31,705 nucleotides of DNA from CAYSLA01 sp964431685 (GCA_964431685.1 CAYSLA010000021.1:1-31705), one strand, 5' to 3'; shown: positions 16,841-25,350, numbered from the stretch's first letter. Numbers and translations are program-made. Notes: generated from the letters alone by a model not told the origin.

Positions 16841-16898
16841 GGGACAGATGGGTCATATATGTCTTATGCGTCCTATGCTTCGCGGACGAGTGTCCCGA
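16841..16898. repeat. Dispersed repeat, families A and B joined
   Basis: The core GTCTTATGCGTCCTATG (16861-16877) is identical to the reverse complement of 6346-6362. It runs directly into CTATGCTTCGCGGAC and GTGTCCCGAC, the hairpin core shared with 6387-6426 and 26276-26301. A second hairpin of the same kind, with GCTTCGCGGGC facing GCCCAGAAGC, lies at 16951-16980. Confidence 0.65.
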
Positions 16899-17058
16899 CG
16901 CCCACCCGATTACATTACTGTAATTCCCGGCAAATCGTTCCGAATCTCCCATGCTTCGCGGGCGCTTTTTGCCCAGAAGCCGGGTTGAATATATCTCTAC
17001 GTAGGAATACAATGGCAGCTAAGTAGTTCACGGTATACAAATTGCATCCGCTGGCTAC

Positions 17059-17111
17059 GGTAGGCCGGACACTCTTGTCCGGCGCCGCCCGACAGGAGTG
17101 TCGGGCCTACC
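17059..17111. repeat. REP-like double palindrome upstream of the ERCC4 gene
   Basis: Two adjacent hairpins, GCCGGACA-TGTCCGGC and CCCGACA-TGTCGGG, are also inverted copies of one another (arms 17059-17082 and 17088-17111, 21 of 24 bases pairing). This resembles the paired REP units of other bacteria. A related sequence, CCCGGCAAGAGTGGCCGGGG followed by CCTACC, occurs at 30331-30356. The GTG at 17098 that would extend the ERCC4 frame lies inside this repeat, which argues against that start. Confidence 0.7.
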
Positions 17112-17163
17112 ATACAACTTAGCCACCAGGAATCACTTAGTTGACCGGACGGGACGGCAGCAA

Positions 17164-18099
17164 ATGACAAACAACGAGTATTTCTGCAGACACTGCCACT
17201 ATACCATCCAGACGGGTGGGCCGTGGCCATATCGGAAGGATGAGGACGGCGACAGAGTCCTTTGCACCGATCTCGGGGCGCAGGAACCGGCGCAGATTCT
17301 GGGGCTGGTTGCGGACATGTACTGTCCCACCTGCGATGCTGAGAAGCGATACGTGATGGTGAAGTACAAGCAGCCGCTCTCGGATATCTGCGATATATGG
17401 TCGAGCTGCGCGCCGAGGAAGGTCAGCATCACGTGCAGAAAGTGCGGCGAGCCGCTTCTATTGGCCATACCTCCGGAGGCCGTTAACTGTCCGCGATGCC
17501 AGACAGGCAGTTTTGAACCAGTCGACGACGATCTGCTGGAATCTCCTCCGAAGCGGCCGGTGCGTCCACCGCGGACGCCTCTTGTTGTGAGACAGCGCGG
17601 CAGGTCTATCCCGGTCCCCAAACCGATTGTGATCATAGACTCAGCAGAGCATATGGGCTATACCTTCTGCCGGTTCAGCAACTGGTTCGACGGCTCCGTC
17701 AGGAAGCGGCTGAAGACAGGCGACTATTCACTGGTTGGATTTGAGGATGAGATCACTATTGAGCGGAAGACGCTGGCAGACCTCGTAAACAGCATTATCA
17801 CCGACCGGTACGACTTCATCCAAAAATGCGAACGGATGTCCAGTTTTCCGAAGTCTTGTATTGTAGTTGAGGCTCCCCTCTCGGCGGTGAAATCGCAGTA
17901 TGAGTGGTCGCACGCACAACCGAACGCGGTCCTCGGCAGCCTCGTTGCCGCACAGGAACGCTGGAGCATTCCGGTCTACTTTCTGGACGATTCTGTGCTG
18001 GCCGAGGAGTTCGTAGCGAGTATGCTCAGCAAGTACCACGCGTACAGGTGGCTGGAGACAAACGGCTACGACAGGTGTTTGATCGAAGGGGACATATAG
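17164..18099 (+). CDS. Zinc-ribbon protein with C-terminal ERCC4-type nuclease domain
   Basis: 311 residues. The N-terminal half has two apparent zinc-binding sets: Cys8/Cys11 with Cys54/Cys57, and Cys91/Cys94 with Cys109/Cys112. A Pro/Arg-rich linker follows (about 128-153). The C-terminal domain (about 153-300) has the ERCC4/XPF nuclease pattern: Asp159 in VIIDSAEH, Gly186-Asp187 in KTGDYSL, then Glu200-Arg201-Lys202 and Asp206 in ERKTLADL, matching GDxn-ERKx3D. The family cuts branched or forked DNA; here there is no helix-hairpin-helix and no helicase. It stands alone on the plus strand between minus-strand operons, next to palindromic repeats, which hints at insertion. Start ATG 17164 is preferred over GTG 17098, although its ribosome site is weak. 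Biological role unknown. Confidence 0.8.
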   Translation: MTNNEYFCRHCHYTIQTGGPWPYRKDEDGDRVLCTDLGAQEPAQILGLVADMYCPTCDAEKRYVMVKYKQPLSDICDIWSSCAPRKVSITCRKCGEPLLLAIPPEAVNCPRCQTGSFEPVDDDLLESPPKRPVRPPRTPLVVRQRGRSIPVPKPIVIIDSAEHMGYTFCRFSNWFDGSVRKRLKTGDYSLVGFEDEITIERKTLADLVNSIITDRYDFIQKCERMSSFPKSCIVVEAPLSAVKSQYEWSHAQPNAVLGSLVAAQERWSIPVYFLDDSVLAEEFVASMLSKYHAYRWLETNGYDRCLIEGDI

Positions 18100-18144
18100 C
18101 CCATCGCTAATTCCTGCCCAGGGGTCGCAAGTGACAGCATTCCG

Positions 18145-18891
18145 CTATCTGGTATCCAGCGAGAACAGCGATTCTTTCAAACCGGTATTAGCGGTTAGGT
18201 TCTTATAGCTGACGCTGCCCAGCTTCTTGCCGTTGGGGTCGTGCATGGTAACTGTCGTGGCTATAGGGAGGCCGCCGGGGAGTGTTCTGAAATCCGAATA
18301 GCTCATGCTCACCCGAAGCTCGCCGCTTCCCAGGTACTTTCTTCTGCGCAGGACTTTGAGGGTCTTGGACTCAATCCACACGGTGTCGTGTCTGTTGTCC
18401 GGTCCGCCGAACCTGGGCTTGAAGTCCATCTTCAGAACGCCCGCTCCTTCTTTGCCCACAATTCTGACCGTGTTGTCGGTCCAGAGCCTGCTGCTGAGGA
18501 AGCCCAGATCCAGACTGTCCTGTCTCTTGCCGGGAGCGTTCTTCTCGTTGGTTCTCTGGCGAATCATTGAAGCCAGGACGAGTTTGTGGTATCCGTTCTG
18601 TATGTAAGTGGCCTTTATTCCCTGCGCGTATCCGTCGTAGCGGATTTTGTCCGGCTTCATGTAGCAGACGGTGGCTTTTTGGAGTCGAAGTATATCTCCA
18701 TAGCCCTCGCCCATCCCGGATACGTTGTCCTTGTTTGCTTCGTCGATGACCATGTCGGCCTTGAAGTCCTGCAGTTTCGACTCTGCAACCTTGACGCGAT
18801 TGAGTATTTGGACTGCGGTCTGTGCACGTACGGTCATCGGAAGCAGTACGACGACTGCCAGGGCCAATGCAGGAATGATGCGTTTCGACAT
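18145..18891 (-). CDS. LolA-like exported outer-membrane lipoprotein-sorting family protein
   Basis: 248 residues with a clear signal peptide (MSKR, hydrophobic core to about 20, cut near RAQ-T). The mature part follows the LolA/LolB-like single-sheet fold pattern: an opening helix (AVQILNRVKVAESKLQDFKA), strands with YMKPDKIRYDG, a helix region near the middle, then VWIESKTLKVLRRRKYLG and VSMSYSDFRTLPGGLPIATT. Such periplasmic proteins carry or sense lipidated proteins. Start ATG 18891 is chosen over 18930 because AGAGG lies 7 bases upstream and the signal peptide starts there. It lies 131 bases downstream of the activase fusion and may be read from the same transcript, but no functional link is evident. 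Confidence 0.75.
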   Translation of the reverse strand: MSKRIIPALALAVVVLLPMTVRAQTAVQILNRVKVAESKLQDFKADMVIDEANKDNVSGMGEGYGDILRLQKATVCYMKPDKIRYDGYAQGIKATYIQNGYHKLVLASMIRQRTNEKNAPGKRQDSLDLGFLSSRLWTDNTVRIVGKEGAGVLKMDFKPRFGGPDNRHDTVWIESKTLKVLRRRKYLGSGELRVSMSYSDFRTLPGGLPIATTVTMHDPNGKKLGSVSYKNLTANTGLKESLFSLDTR

Positions 18892-19022
18892 GGGCTTACC
18901 TCTCGCGAATGTGACAGACGTGGCGTCCAAGTGCTGCCGCCGCGTCCGTTCCTAGTTAGTATGGACGTTGGCAGCGTCGAGATATGACTCACGTTCGGGC
19001 ATCAATCGCGCGCCCAGACTTC
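18892..19022. other. Short gap between the activase fusion and the LolA-like gene
   Basis: 131 bases. A CATACT hexamer on the minus strand near 18958-18963 could be a -10, but no -35 fits, so no promoter is called. No hairpin with a T run is visible, so read-through from the activase gene into the LolA-like gene is plausible. Confidence 0.4.
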
Positions 19023-22000
19023 TCAGTCGGCCGCTGAGAGAGTTCCTGCCAACTCTGTAGCAGCGTCCTCGCCTGTTCTCCTGCCAAAATACCGTTCTTT
19101 GACCTGCCACATGAAACTCGTTATCTTTGAGTCTCGGCTGGAGTCGATGAAACCGTCGTAATCCAGATTCAGGAACGGTATGTTGTTGTGCCTTCTTCGA
19201 AGCGACTGGCTCAGTGATGTAACGCAGTTGCCCGGCATGCAGTTGAAAGGTATCACGCTCACGATACCAGCCAGCCCGCGATTGGCAAAGTCCTCGCTCT
19301 TGCCCATACTGCATATCGTTTCGCCCCCGAAGTTGTAGTTGATGTATTTGCTGCCTTGCGTAATCACTTCCCGGGGGCCGATGTCGTCATACCCGTCAAG
19401 ATATGGAATGCACGCATTAACCAGTGCATGCTCGTGTTTCGCGGCTAGATGGGAGTTCAGCCATCGCCCCGCCAGCTCTTTGAATTCGTTCAGGCTCGGA
19501 TTGTCCTTCATCCGGTCACCCGACAGAATCTGGCCGATCAGATTGGCATACGATATGAACTCCGTCATAGGTGCAAGCCAGGTCTCCGCGCCTTCGGCCT
19601 CGAGCTTGCGCAAGATGTCCTGATTGGCCACCTCATGCAACCGCACGTAGAACTCACCGACCACACCAACCAGCGGCCGCATCTCGTCATTCCTCTTCCT
19701 TATGCCGGCGAAGTCTCTCTGCGCATCGAAGAGCATTTCCTGCAACTCGGCGAGGTGCTTTGTTCCCAGCAATGCGCCGATCTTACTGCCTTCCACTTTT
19801 GCCTTGATGCTAGGCAGCATCTGCTCGACCCGACCAACGTAGTCAGCCAGCAGTCTGTCGCTCGCGCCCTTTTGTATCTCGTACGGGCGCGTCCGAAGCA
19901 TCATCTTGAACAGCAGGTCGTGTGCGACCAGCGCGTCCCAGGCCAGCACGGCAAACATCGTGCCGAGCCCACCATGTTCGCTCTTGGATCCGAGCGTTAC
20001 AATCTCCACGTCAGAACACCCGAGTTTATCGAGGATTCTTCTCTGAAGCATGCTGTACATGCCAAACCGGCACGGGCCTTCGGCGTTCCCCTGGAAGAAC
20101 GCCTCCCTTGCTGGATCGAAATCCGGCTGCTCAATCCTGTAGAGCATATCCTCAGTTGTCATCAGAGCGGGCAGACACACATCTTCGCTGATGGCCCTTC
20201 GTCCGCGGTTCAGTCCGATGTCCGGTGACCTCGGGATCACATCCGCGTCTATGCCGTAGGCCCGCATGGCCGCCGCAAGCATGTTGGAGTTGCCGCTGAC
20301 GTTGGGTACCCAGACTCGCTTTCCGCGCTGCGTGGTAATCGGCCTTTCGGTTGTGCGGATTTCCTCGAACTCTCTGACGGTGCCTTTGTTCACGGTGTCG
20401 GCAAAGGCCTCAATCCGTGTTATCACGCCGGCATCCGCCGTGTGCTCGTCTATCTGCATCACATAGCACGGTTCCTGTATCTCATCCTTGAAGAACGGGT
20501 TGCCGAACGAATCAGGGCCGCACGCAAAGTAGGTGAGCACGACCGCCCGCAGTCTGGCATCCTGGCGTATCAGTCGCGCGGCCATTAGCTTCTTCTGTAT
20601 TTGTCGAGAGTATGCGTTGGGCCAGACATCAGATATGTCCGCGGCCTCCAGAGGCAGGAAGTCCTGCGGTATGGCCAGAATCCCCATGTCCTGTATCTTC
20701 TTGCCGATATCCATGTTCACTGCTGGGTCGTGCAGGCTGTATGGTCTGCCGATCACAACAAAAGCCACTTCTCCGGACGGCAGATTACGGATGACCTCCC
20801 CGCCGCGCTGCTCCAGACGCCGGCGGAAGTCAGCAAGTACCTCGAGTCCTCTCTCGAATGCCGCCTTTGACTCAGTGGCGTTCTTGCCCAGCGCGCGGCC
20901 AACCTCCGTAAACGCCTTGAGCAGATGTTTCTTGCCGCGCATGAAGTGCAGAGCGGGTTTTATCAGTCTCACGCCGCGCTCGCTAATGCCCACAGCCGAA
21001 TCGATAACATCCGGCGCTCCCTGCAGGTAGGGGCAGGTCTGGGCCTGACGCATATTGGAGTTAGGCTGCTCGGTGGATATGATGAGTGGCGAGAAAATAA
21101 CGTCCACGCCCTTCTCAATCAGGTCCATGTGGTGTCCGTGTGCGACCTTGAAGGGGAAGCACGGCTCGCCGATCGCCGCGTTGAGACCCATCTCGATTAT
21201 GTGCTTGTTGGTGACCTCTGACGGAACCACCTCGAACCCTAGCTCCGTAAAGAAAGCTTTGTACAGGGGATAGAACTCCGTGAACATCAGGCCGCGCGGA
21301 ATGCCAATCTTCGCAGCCGGGGACGGCGCAGTGCCGTCGTATATGCTCATCATCAGCTCTTCGCGCTCGGCGAACAGATCCGGCAGATCAGAGCCGAGGT
21401 TCTTCTTGTGAACTCCGCTAAACTTCTCGCACCTGTCGTTGTAGTAGTACTTGGGCCCCCCAAACATCTGGAACGTGTTGACGTCGCAGCGGTTGGAGCA
21501 GGCCTTGCACTCAAACGAGGTGATCTCATACGTCGCGTCTGCGATAGCATCAAAGCCTCTGAACCGGCACTCCTGCGGATCAGCCAGGTAGGCGAGTCTG
21601 GCAGCTCCGACGGCGCCGGTGATGTGCGGATAAGGCCCTACGATGATCTTCCTGCCCAGGATGGTTTCGAACGCCGCTATCATGCCCTTGTTGAATGCAA
21701 CGGCGCCCTGGAACGCGATCTTGCCGCCGATGTCGCGGCTGGCCACGTTCTTGTTCAAATAATTCTTAGCGCTGGCAAGGCAGATACCCGCAGCGAGATC
21801 GGCAACCGGAACGTTGTTCTGCTGATAGTAGACCATCGCCGACTCCGAGAACACCGTGCAGGTCCAGTCAAGTTCTGGTGGACGAGTGTTCTGGAGCGCG
21901 GTATCACCGAACTGCTCCAGCGGGATTCCAAGGCGCGACGCCTGTTTCTCCAGGAACGCGCCGGTGCCCGCCGCGCAGGCCTTGTTCATCTCGAAATCGA

Positions 22001-23309
22001 TGATGACATCGCCGTCCATCCGGACATATTTGCTGTCCTGCCCGCCGATCTCGAATATCGCGTCTACATCATCGGCGTAAGACTGAGCGCCGCTGGCCTG
22101 TGCAGTAATCTCGTTTCGCACAAGATCAGCCCCTATGTAGTCACCGGTCAGGTAGCGCCCGCTGCCAGTCGTGGCAGCAGACATCTTGCCAATCTCCAAA
22201 CCTTTGTCGATGAGCTGCTGATGGATCTTGCTTAGAGTGTCTCGCACAGCGCTCAGCGGATCGCCATCCGTGCGCCGGTAGTGGCTGGCGAGCACGTGGA
22301 AGACACCATCAATCTGGGCGACTACGGCAGCTTTTGTGCTCACCGATCCGATGTCCACACCAAGAGCCGCTCTCTCGATGCGCCTGGGCACATCCGCGTC
22401 GGCGATCTGCGGCATGATCTCGGACGTGCTCATCGCGATCGGCTCACAGCCGGGATAGTCTAGTGGTCTGGTCAAGTGCTCCTCGAGCTTGGCGATAGCC
22501 TTGCCAAGGTCAATCACCTTCGTCGCACGCAGTGCAGCTCCGATGGCTCCCATCGTGCGGTTATGCTCAGGAATGAACAGGCGTCCTTCAATGCCCAGCT
22601 CTTGAGACAGGTACTTCACGGCTGCCGGGTTCTCGGAAACGCCTCCAATGAACGCTACTTTGTCCCTGAACTCCTTGTTTCGTGCAATGGCCGAGCGATA
22701 GTTGCGGGCGATGGCCTGGTGCACTCCGGCCGCGATACGTTCCCGCGGAGTGCCCTTTTGGTACAGGTGGACTATGTCGGATTCGGTGAAGACGGCGCAC
22801 CGGCCGGAGAGAGTCGCCGGACTGTCGGTCTGAAGCGCCACACGAGCGAAATCCTGGATGGAGTCGTAGTTCAGCCTTTTCGCCATGTGATCAAGGAACG
22901 ATCCGCTGCCGGACGCGCACTTGTTTCCCAGATTGGAGTCTTCGACGAGGAGCTTGCCGCCTACCGGGTCGCGCTCAAACAAGATGTACTTCTGAACCTC
23001 GCGGCCCATTTCTATGACTGTGCGCACCTCAGGGTAGAGGTGGTCGAACGAGGCCGCGAGAGCGATGGGTTCGTGAACGGAGTCGGCTCCGATAAGGCCG
23101 TTGAGTGAGCTCGCCCCTGCGCCTGTTATGCCACAGGCAGCCTTTGAAATGGTGTAACGGGCCATGACAGACTCAATGGCTTCCTTGGCTCGCTCAATTG
23201 GTCGTCCTTTTATGTCAAGAACGGGCAGTGTATCTACTCTGCCATCTTCCCGGATGACGACCGTCTTGACAGTATCGGACCCAACGTCCAGCCCTATCGT
23301 CACAGCCAT
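19023..23309 (-). CDS. 2-hydroxyacyl-CoA dehydratase activase fusion (two BadFG/HgdC domains, DUF2229, HgdB-like end)
   Basis: 1428 residues, cytoplasmic. Two ASKHA ATPase domains lie in tandem: about 1-260 (GLDVGSDTVKTVVI; CASGSGSFLDH with Cys131) and about 316-575 (GVDIGSVSTKAAVV; FEIGGQDSKYVR; CAAGTGAF with Cys445). In HgdC-type activases the cysteine of this motif holds a dimer-bridging [4Fe-4S] cluster. A Cys601-x2-Cys604-x3-Cys608 motif follows, then a DUF2229-like domain from about 666 (GIPRGLMFTEFYPLYKAFF; EPCFPF with Cys717) and an HgdA/B-like region with scattered cysteines (FACGPDSF, EDVCLPALM, GPCRFGMYS, FNCMPGNC at 1357-1362). This architecture is known in anaerobes, but its reaction is unsettled; ATP-driven low-potential electron transfer is the expected chemistry. 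GGAGGG precedes the ATG, and a strong promoter lies 200 bases upstream. Confidence 0.9.
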   Translation of the reverse strand: MAVTIGLDVGSDTVKTVVIREDGRVDTLPVLDIKGRPIERAKEAIESVMARYTISKAACGITGAGASSLNGLIGADSVHEPIALAASFDHLYPEVRTVIEMGREVQKYILFERDPVGGKLLVEDSNLGNKCASGSGSFLDHMAKRLNYDSIQDFARVALQTDSPATLSGRCAVFTESDIVHLYQKGTPRERIAAGVHQAIARNYRSAIARNKEFRDKVAFIGGVSENPAAVKYLSQELGIEGRLFIPEHNRTMGAIGAALRATKVIDLGKAIAKLEEHLTRPLDYPGCEPIAMSTSEIMPQIADADVPRRIERAALGVDIGSVSTKAAVVAQIDGVFHVLASHYRRTDGDPLSAVRDTLSKIHQQLIDKGLEIGKMSAATTGSGRYLTGDYIGADLVRNEITAQASGAQSYADDVDAIFEIGGQDSKYVRMDGDVIIDFEMNKACAAGTGAFLEKQASRLGIPLEQFGDTALQNTRPPELDWTCTVFSESAMVYYQQNNVPVADLAAGICLASAKNYLNKNVASRDIGGKIAFQGAVAFNKGMIAAFETILGRKIIVGPYPHITGAVGAARLAYLADPQECRFRGFDAIADATYEITSFECKACSNRCDVNTFQMFGGPKYYYNDRCEKFSGVHKKNLGSDLPDLFAEREELMMSIYDGTAPSPAAKIGIPRGLMFTEFYPLYKAFFTELGFEVVPSEVTNKHIIEMGLNAAIGEPCFPFKVAHGHHMDLIEKGVDVIFSPLIISTEQPNSNMRQAQTCPYLQGAPDVIDSAVGISERGVRLIKPALHFMRGKKHLLKAFTEVGRALGKNATESKAAFERGLEVLADFRRRLEQRGGEVIRNLPSGEVAFVVIGRPYSLHDPAVNMDIGKKIQDMGILAIPQDFLPLEAADISDVWPNAYSRQIQKKLMAARLIRQDARLRAVVLTYFACGPDSFGNPFFKDEIQEPCYVMQIDEHTADAGVITRIEAFADTVNKGTVREFEEIRTTERPITTQRGKRVWVPNVSGNSNMLAAAMRAYGIDADVIPRSPDIGLNRGRRAISEDVCLPALMTTEDMLYRIEQPDFDPAREAFFQGNAEGPCRFGMYSMLQRRILDKLGCSDVEIVTLGSKSEHGGLGTMFAVLAWDALVAHDLLFKMMLRTRPYEIQKGASDRLLADYVGRVEQMLPSIKAKVEGSKIGALLGTKHLAELQEMLFDAQRDFAGIRKRNDEMRPLVGVVGEFYVRLHEVANQDILRKLEAEGAETWLAPMTEFISYANLIGQILSGDRMKDNPSLNEFKELAGRWLNSHLAAKHEHALVNACIPYLDGYDDIGPREVITQGSKYINYNFGGETICSMGKSEDFANRGLAGIVSVIPFNCMPGNCVTSLSQSLRRRHNNIPFLNLDYDGFIDSSRDSKITSFMWQVKERYFGRRTGEDAATELAGTLSAAD

Positions 23310-23510
23310 ATTCTTCCCTCCAAAACGGACGTGCCCTTCGACTGCGCCCAGAATGTGCAGCCTGCGCAGACCGTGCCGCGAGATCTCCGACCGAAAACCA
23401 TCAATCCACAGGTTGGTATGAGCCGGATTGAGTCGCAGGAGGTCTTCACGTCTAATTAGTGGGTTACCCGCATATTGCGGTCATCGAAACCCGTGAGTTG
23501 CTAGACTGAC

Positions 23511-23540
23511 AGTATATCCCCAACTTGCCCGGAGCGTCAA
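23511..23540 (-). promoter_or_regulatory. Sigma70-type promoter of the activase fusion
   Basis: On the minus strand TTGACG (23535-23540) and TATACT (23511-23516) are spaced by 18 bases, five of six matches in each hexamer. The predicted start near 23504 leaves an unusually long leader of about 195 bases before the ATG at 23309. I recognise no known riboswitch in that leader. Confidence 0.7.
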
Positions 23541-23547
23541 GTAACCC

Positions 23548-23597
23548 GTCCTGAGCGACGTCATCCTGAAGCCTACTGTGAGCTTAGTCGAAGGGGT
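23548..23597. repeat. Degenerate dispersed palindrome after comF
   Basis: The region contains GTCCTGAGCGACGTC, CATCCTGAAG and GAGCTTAGTCGAAGGGG, which resemble the TCCTGAGC...GTCGAAGG palindromic repeat found scattered in many bacterial genomes. It starts five bases beyond the comF stop on the minus strand and could fold as a 3' hairpin. The copy is degenerate. Confidence 0.45.
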
Positions 23598-23601
23598 GGT
23601 A

Positions 23602-24318
23602 CTACAGTCCCCTTGCCAGCGTATAGACGAACACTTCCTTCGCTCCGGCGGCCTTGAGAGGTTCAGCGGCGGCGTTTGCGGTTGCGCCCGTGGTCATCAC
23701 GTCGTCTATCAACAGCACACGTTTCCCCCAGACGTCGTCCACCCGCCTTACGCTGAAAGCTCCGGCCACGTTGTCGGCTCTCTCTTCTGCCGTCAGATTG
23801 ACCTGCTGGCGGGTGTTGCGATTGCGTCTCATAACTTCACATCGGAACGGCAGTCCCAGTTCGAGACAAAGGTGTCTAGCCAGTTCCTCTGACTGATTGA
23901 ACCCGCGTTCGTTGAACCGAGATTTGTGCAGGGGAATTGGGATAACCAGGTCGATTTCGCTTCCGAAGCCCGGCCAGCGGTCGACCATCAACTTGGCGAG
24001 CGGTTCTGCCAGAACGACTTTCCTGGAATACTTCAGCAGATGAATGGCTTCGCGGAGCTCGCCTTCAAACAGTGCGGCCGATCTTGCGCGGTCAAAGCTC
24101 AAGGCACGAACCAGGCAGTCTCCACAAATCCCCTGGTATGGTCTCGGATAGCCGCATTTGCTGCACACGGGGAACTCGATGGCAGCGATCTTGTCAGTGC
24201 AGGCTGGGCAGAGGTAGTCGCCGTTCGTCTCACACAGCAGACAATATGGCGGGTAAACGATATCCAGAACCCCGCACGCAGCGCTTCGCAGGAAGTGCGC
24301 TATATGATTCAGAACCAC
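23602..24318 (-). CDS. comF: ComF family phosphoribosyltransferase-like protein
   Basis: About 238 residues. The N-terminus carries a double zinc ribbon (CLLC, CPAC, CSKCG, CGDC across the first 75 residues). The C-terminal type I phosphoribosyltransferase domain has LVIPIPLHKSRFNERGFNQS and the PRPP loop VLLIDDVMTTGATANAA. ComF proteins act in DNA uptake during transformation in competent bacteria, but the family is far wider and its reaction is unclear. The frame is open to a GTG at 24393; I prefer the GTG at 24318, which has GAGG 8 bases upstream and gives a product of normal length, while 24393 has no ribosome site. The stop is TAG. With the pilus genes in the same window, a role in DNA uptake is possible. 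Confidence 0.85.
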   Translation of the reverse strand: MVLNHIAHFLRSAACGVLDIVYPPYCLLCETNGDYLCPACTDKIAAIEFPVCSKCGYPRPYQGICGDCLVRALSFDRARSAALFEGELREAIHLLKYSRKVVLAEPLAKLMVDRWPGFGSEIDLVIPIPLHKSRFNERGFNQSEELARHLCLELGLPFRCEVMRRNRNTRQQVNLTAEERADNVAGAFSVRRVDDVWGKRVLLIDDVMTTGATANAAAEPLKAAGAKEVFVYTLARGL

Positions 24319-24401
24319 AGAATGTGCCTCGCGTTTCCCATGTCGTAGCTCGGATGCACGCAACCGAAGCGTGTGTGCCTGCGAGTTACTCACAGGCAGT
24401 T

Positions 24402-24430
24402 TTGTCAGCCACTGTCAATTATGTTATACA
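24402..24430 (+). promoter_or_regulatory. Sigma70-type promoter of pyrKD
   Basis: TTGTCA (24402-24407) and TATACA (24425-24430) are spaced by 17 bases, five of six matches each. The start near 24437 gives a leader of about 80 bases before the pyrK ATG. A TTGACA on the opposite strand (24413-24418) overlaps it and could be part of a divergent comF promoter, but no good -10 follows. Confidence 0.65.
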
Positions 24431-24519
24431 TTGATGGCAAGGATACATTCAGCAAATCAAGAAAAGTGGCTGTGAACTTCGGGGCGGGTTGTGTTATCAT
24501 ATTGGCTGGAGAGAGCTAT

Positions 24520-25350
24520 ATGCCTGGTGTTTACGATTGTGAGATAATAGAGCACAGCGCGGTCGGCGAAAACGTGCGGCGGACGGTGCTGCATTGTCCG
24601 GAGATCGCCTCTACGGCGCGGGCGGGCCAGTTCGCAAACGTGGCCGTTGCCCACGGGACGGATCCACTGCTGAGGCGACCGTTTTCGGTTCACGCCACAT
24701 ACCCGTCCGACGGTCTTTTCTCATTTCTTTATGTGATGGTCGGACGCGGGACAGCGCTTTTGTCGAAGATGGAAATCGGCCAGAGTGTAAACGTGGTTGG
24801 GCCGCTCGGACGCGGTTTCGACTTGGGTGATGATCCTGACGCAAAGCACTTCGTGGTCGCGGGCGGTTGCGGAGCGGCTCCCCTGCACTTCTTGTGTGAG
24901 GCCATCTGCGAGAAATGGGGATGCTCAGGGGTGAGCGTTCTCTCCGGAGCGCAGAGCAGGGATGCGGTTTTGTGCGAGACCGAGTTTTTAAGCCACGGAG
25001 TAGATGTAGGGATATCCACAGATGACGGTTCATACGGCTATCATGGCTTCGTGACCGCGCTGCTGCGGGAGAAACTTGCTGCGCAAGCCGACTGCCGCAG
25101 GATTCGTGTCTATTCGTGTGGGCCTCACGCTATGATGCGTGAAGTTGCGGGAATCAGCCGGGAGTTTGGGGTGGCGAGCTGTCAGGTCTCGCTTGAGAAC
25201 AATATGGCTTGCGGAATCGGCGTGTGCATGGGATGTGTGCAGAAAATACGTGGTGCCGCCGCCGGCGACACTTCCGAAAGTGAGTGGCATTTTGAGCGGG
25301 TGTGCCGGGACGGGCCCGTTTTCGACGCAGAGGACATAGTATGGGACTGA
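24520..25350 (+). CDS. pyrK: Dihydroorotate dehydrogenase electron transfer subunit
   Basis: 276-residue FAD and [2Fe-2S] subunit that passes electrons from dihydroorotate oxidation in PyrD to NAD+. An N-terminal ferredoxin-reductase-like barrel has LLRRPFSVHA (flavin contact) and VVGPLGRGFDL. A nucleotide-binding domain follows with VVAGGCGAAPLHFL and YSCGPHAMMREVAG. The C-terminal cluster loop has Cys231, Cys236, Cys239 and Cys262 (ACGIGVCMGCV...VCRDGPVF). Start ATG 24520 (MPGVYDCEI) has GGAGAG about 7 bases upstream; the upstream extension to 24373 crosses the promoter and is rejected. It overlaps pyrD by 10 bases. Anaerobic or NAD-linked pyrimidine synthesis is implied. Confidence 0.95.
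   Translation: MPGVYDCEIIEHSAVGENVRRTVLHCPEIASTARAGQFANVAVAHGTDPLLRRPFSVHATYPSDGLFSFLYVMVGRGTALLSKMEIGQSVNVVGPLGRGFDLGDDPDAKHFVVAGGCGAAPLHFLCEAICEKWGCSGVSVLSGAQSRDAVLCETEFLSHGVDVGISTDDGSYGYHGFVTALLREKLAAQADCRRIRVYSCGPHAMMREVAGISREFGVASCQVSLENNMACGIGVCMGCVQKIRGAAAGDTSESEWHFERVCRDGPVFDAEDIVWD

Larger units (their letters stand above)
16654..17163. other. Intergenic region between divergent ABC and ERCC4 genes
   Basis: About 510 bases with no gene I can support; the short frames here run through repeats. It holds the promoter of the ABC operon (16779-16807), a family A/B repeat (16841-16898), another hairpin of the TGCTTCGCGG family (16951-16980) and a double REP-like palindrome (17059-17111). 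I find no convincing promoter for the ERCC4 gene itself. Confidence 0.65.
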
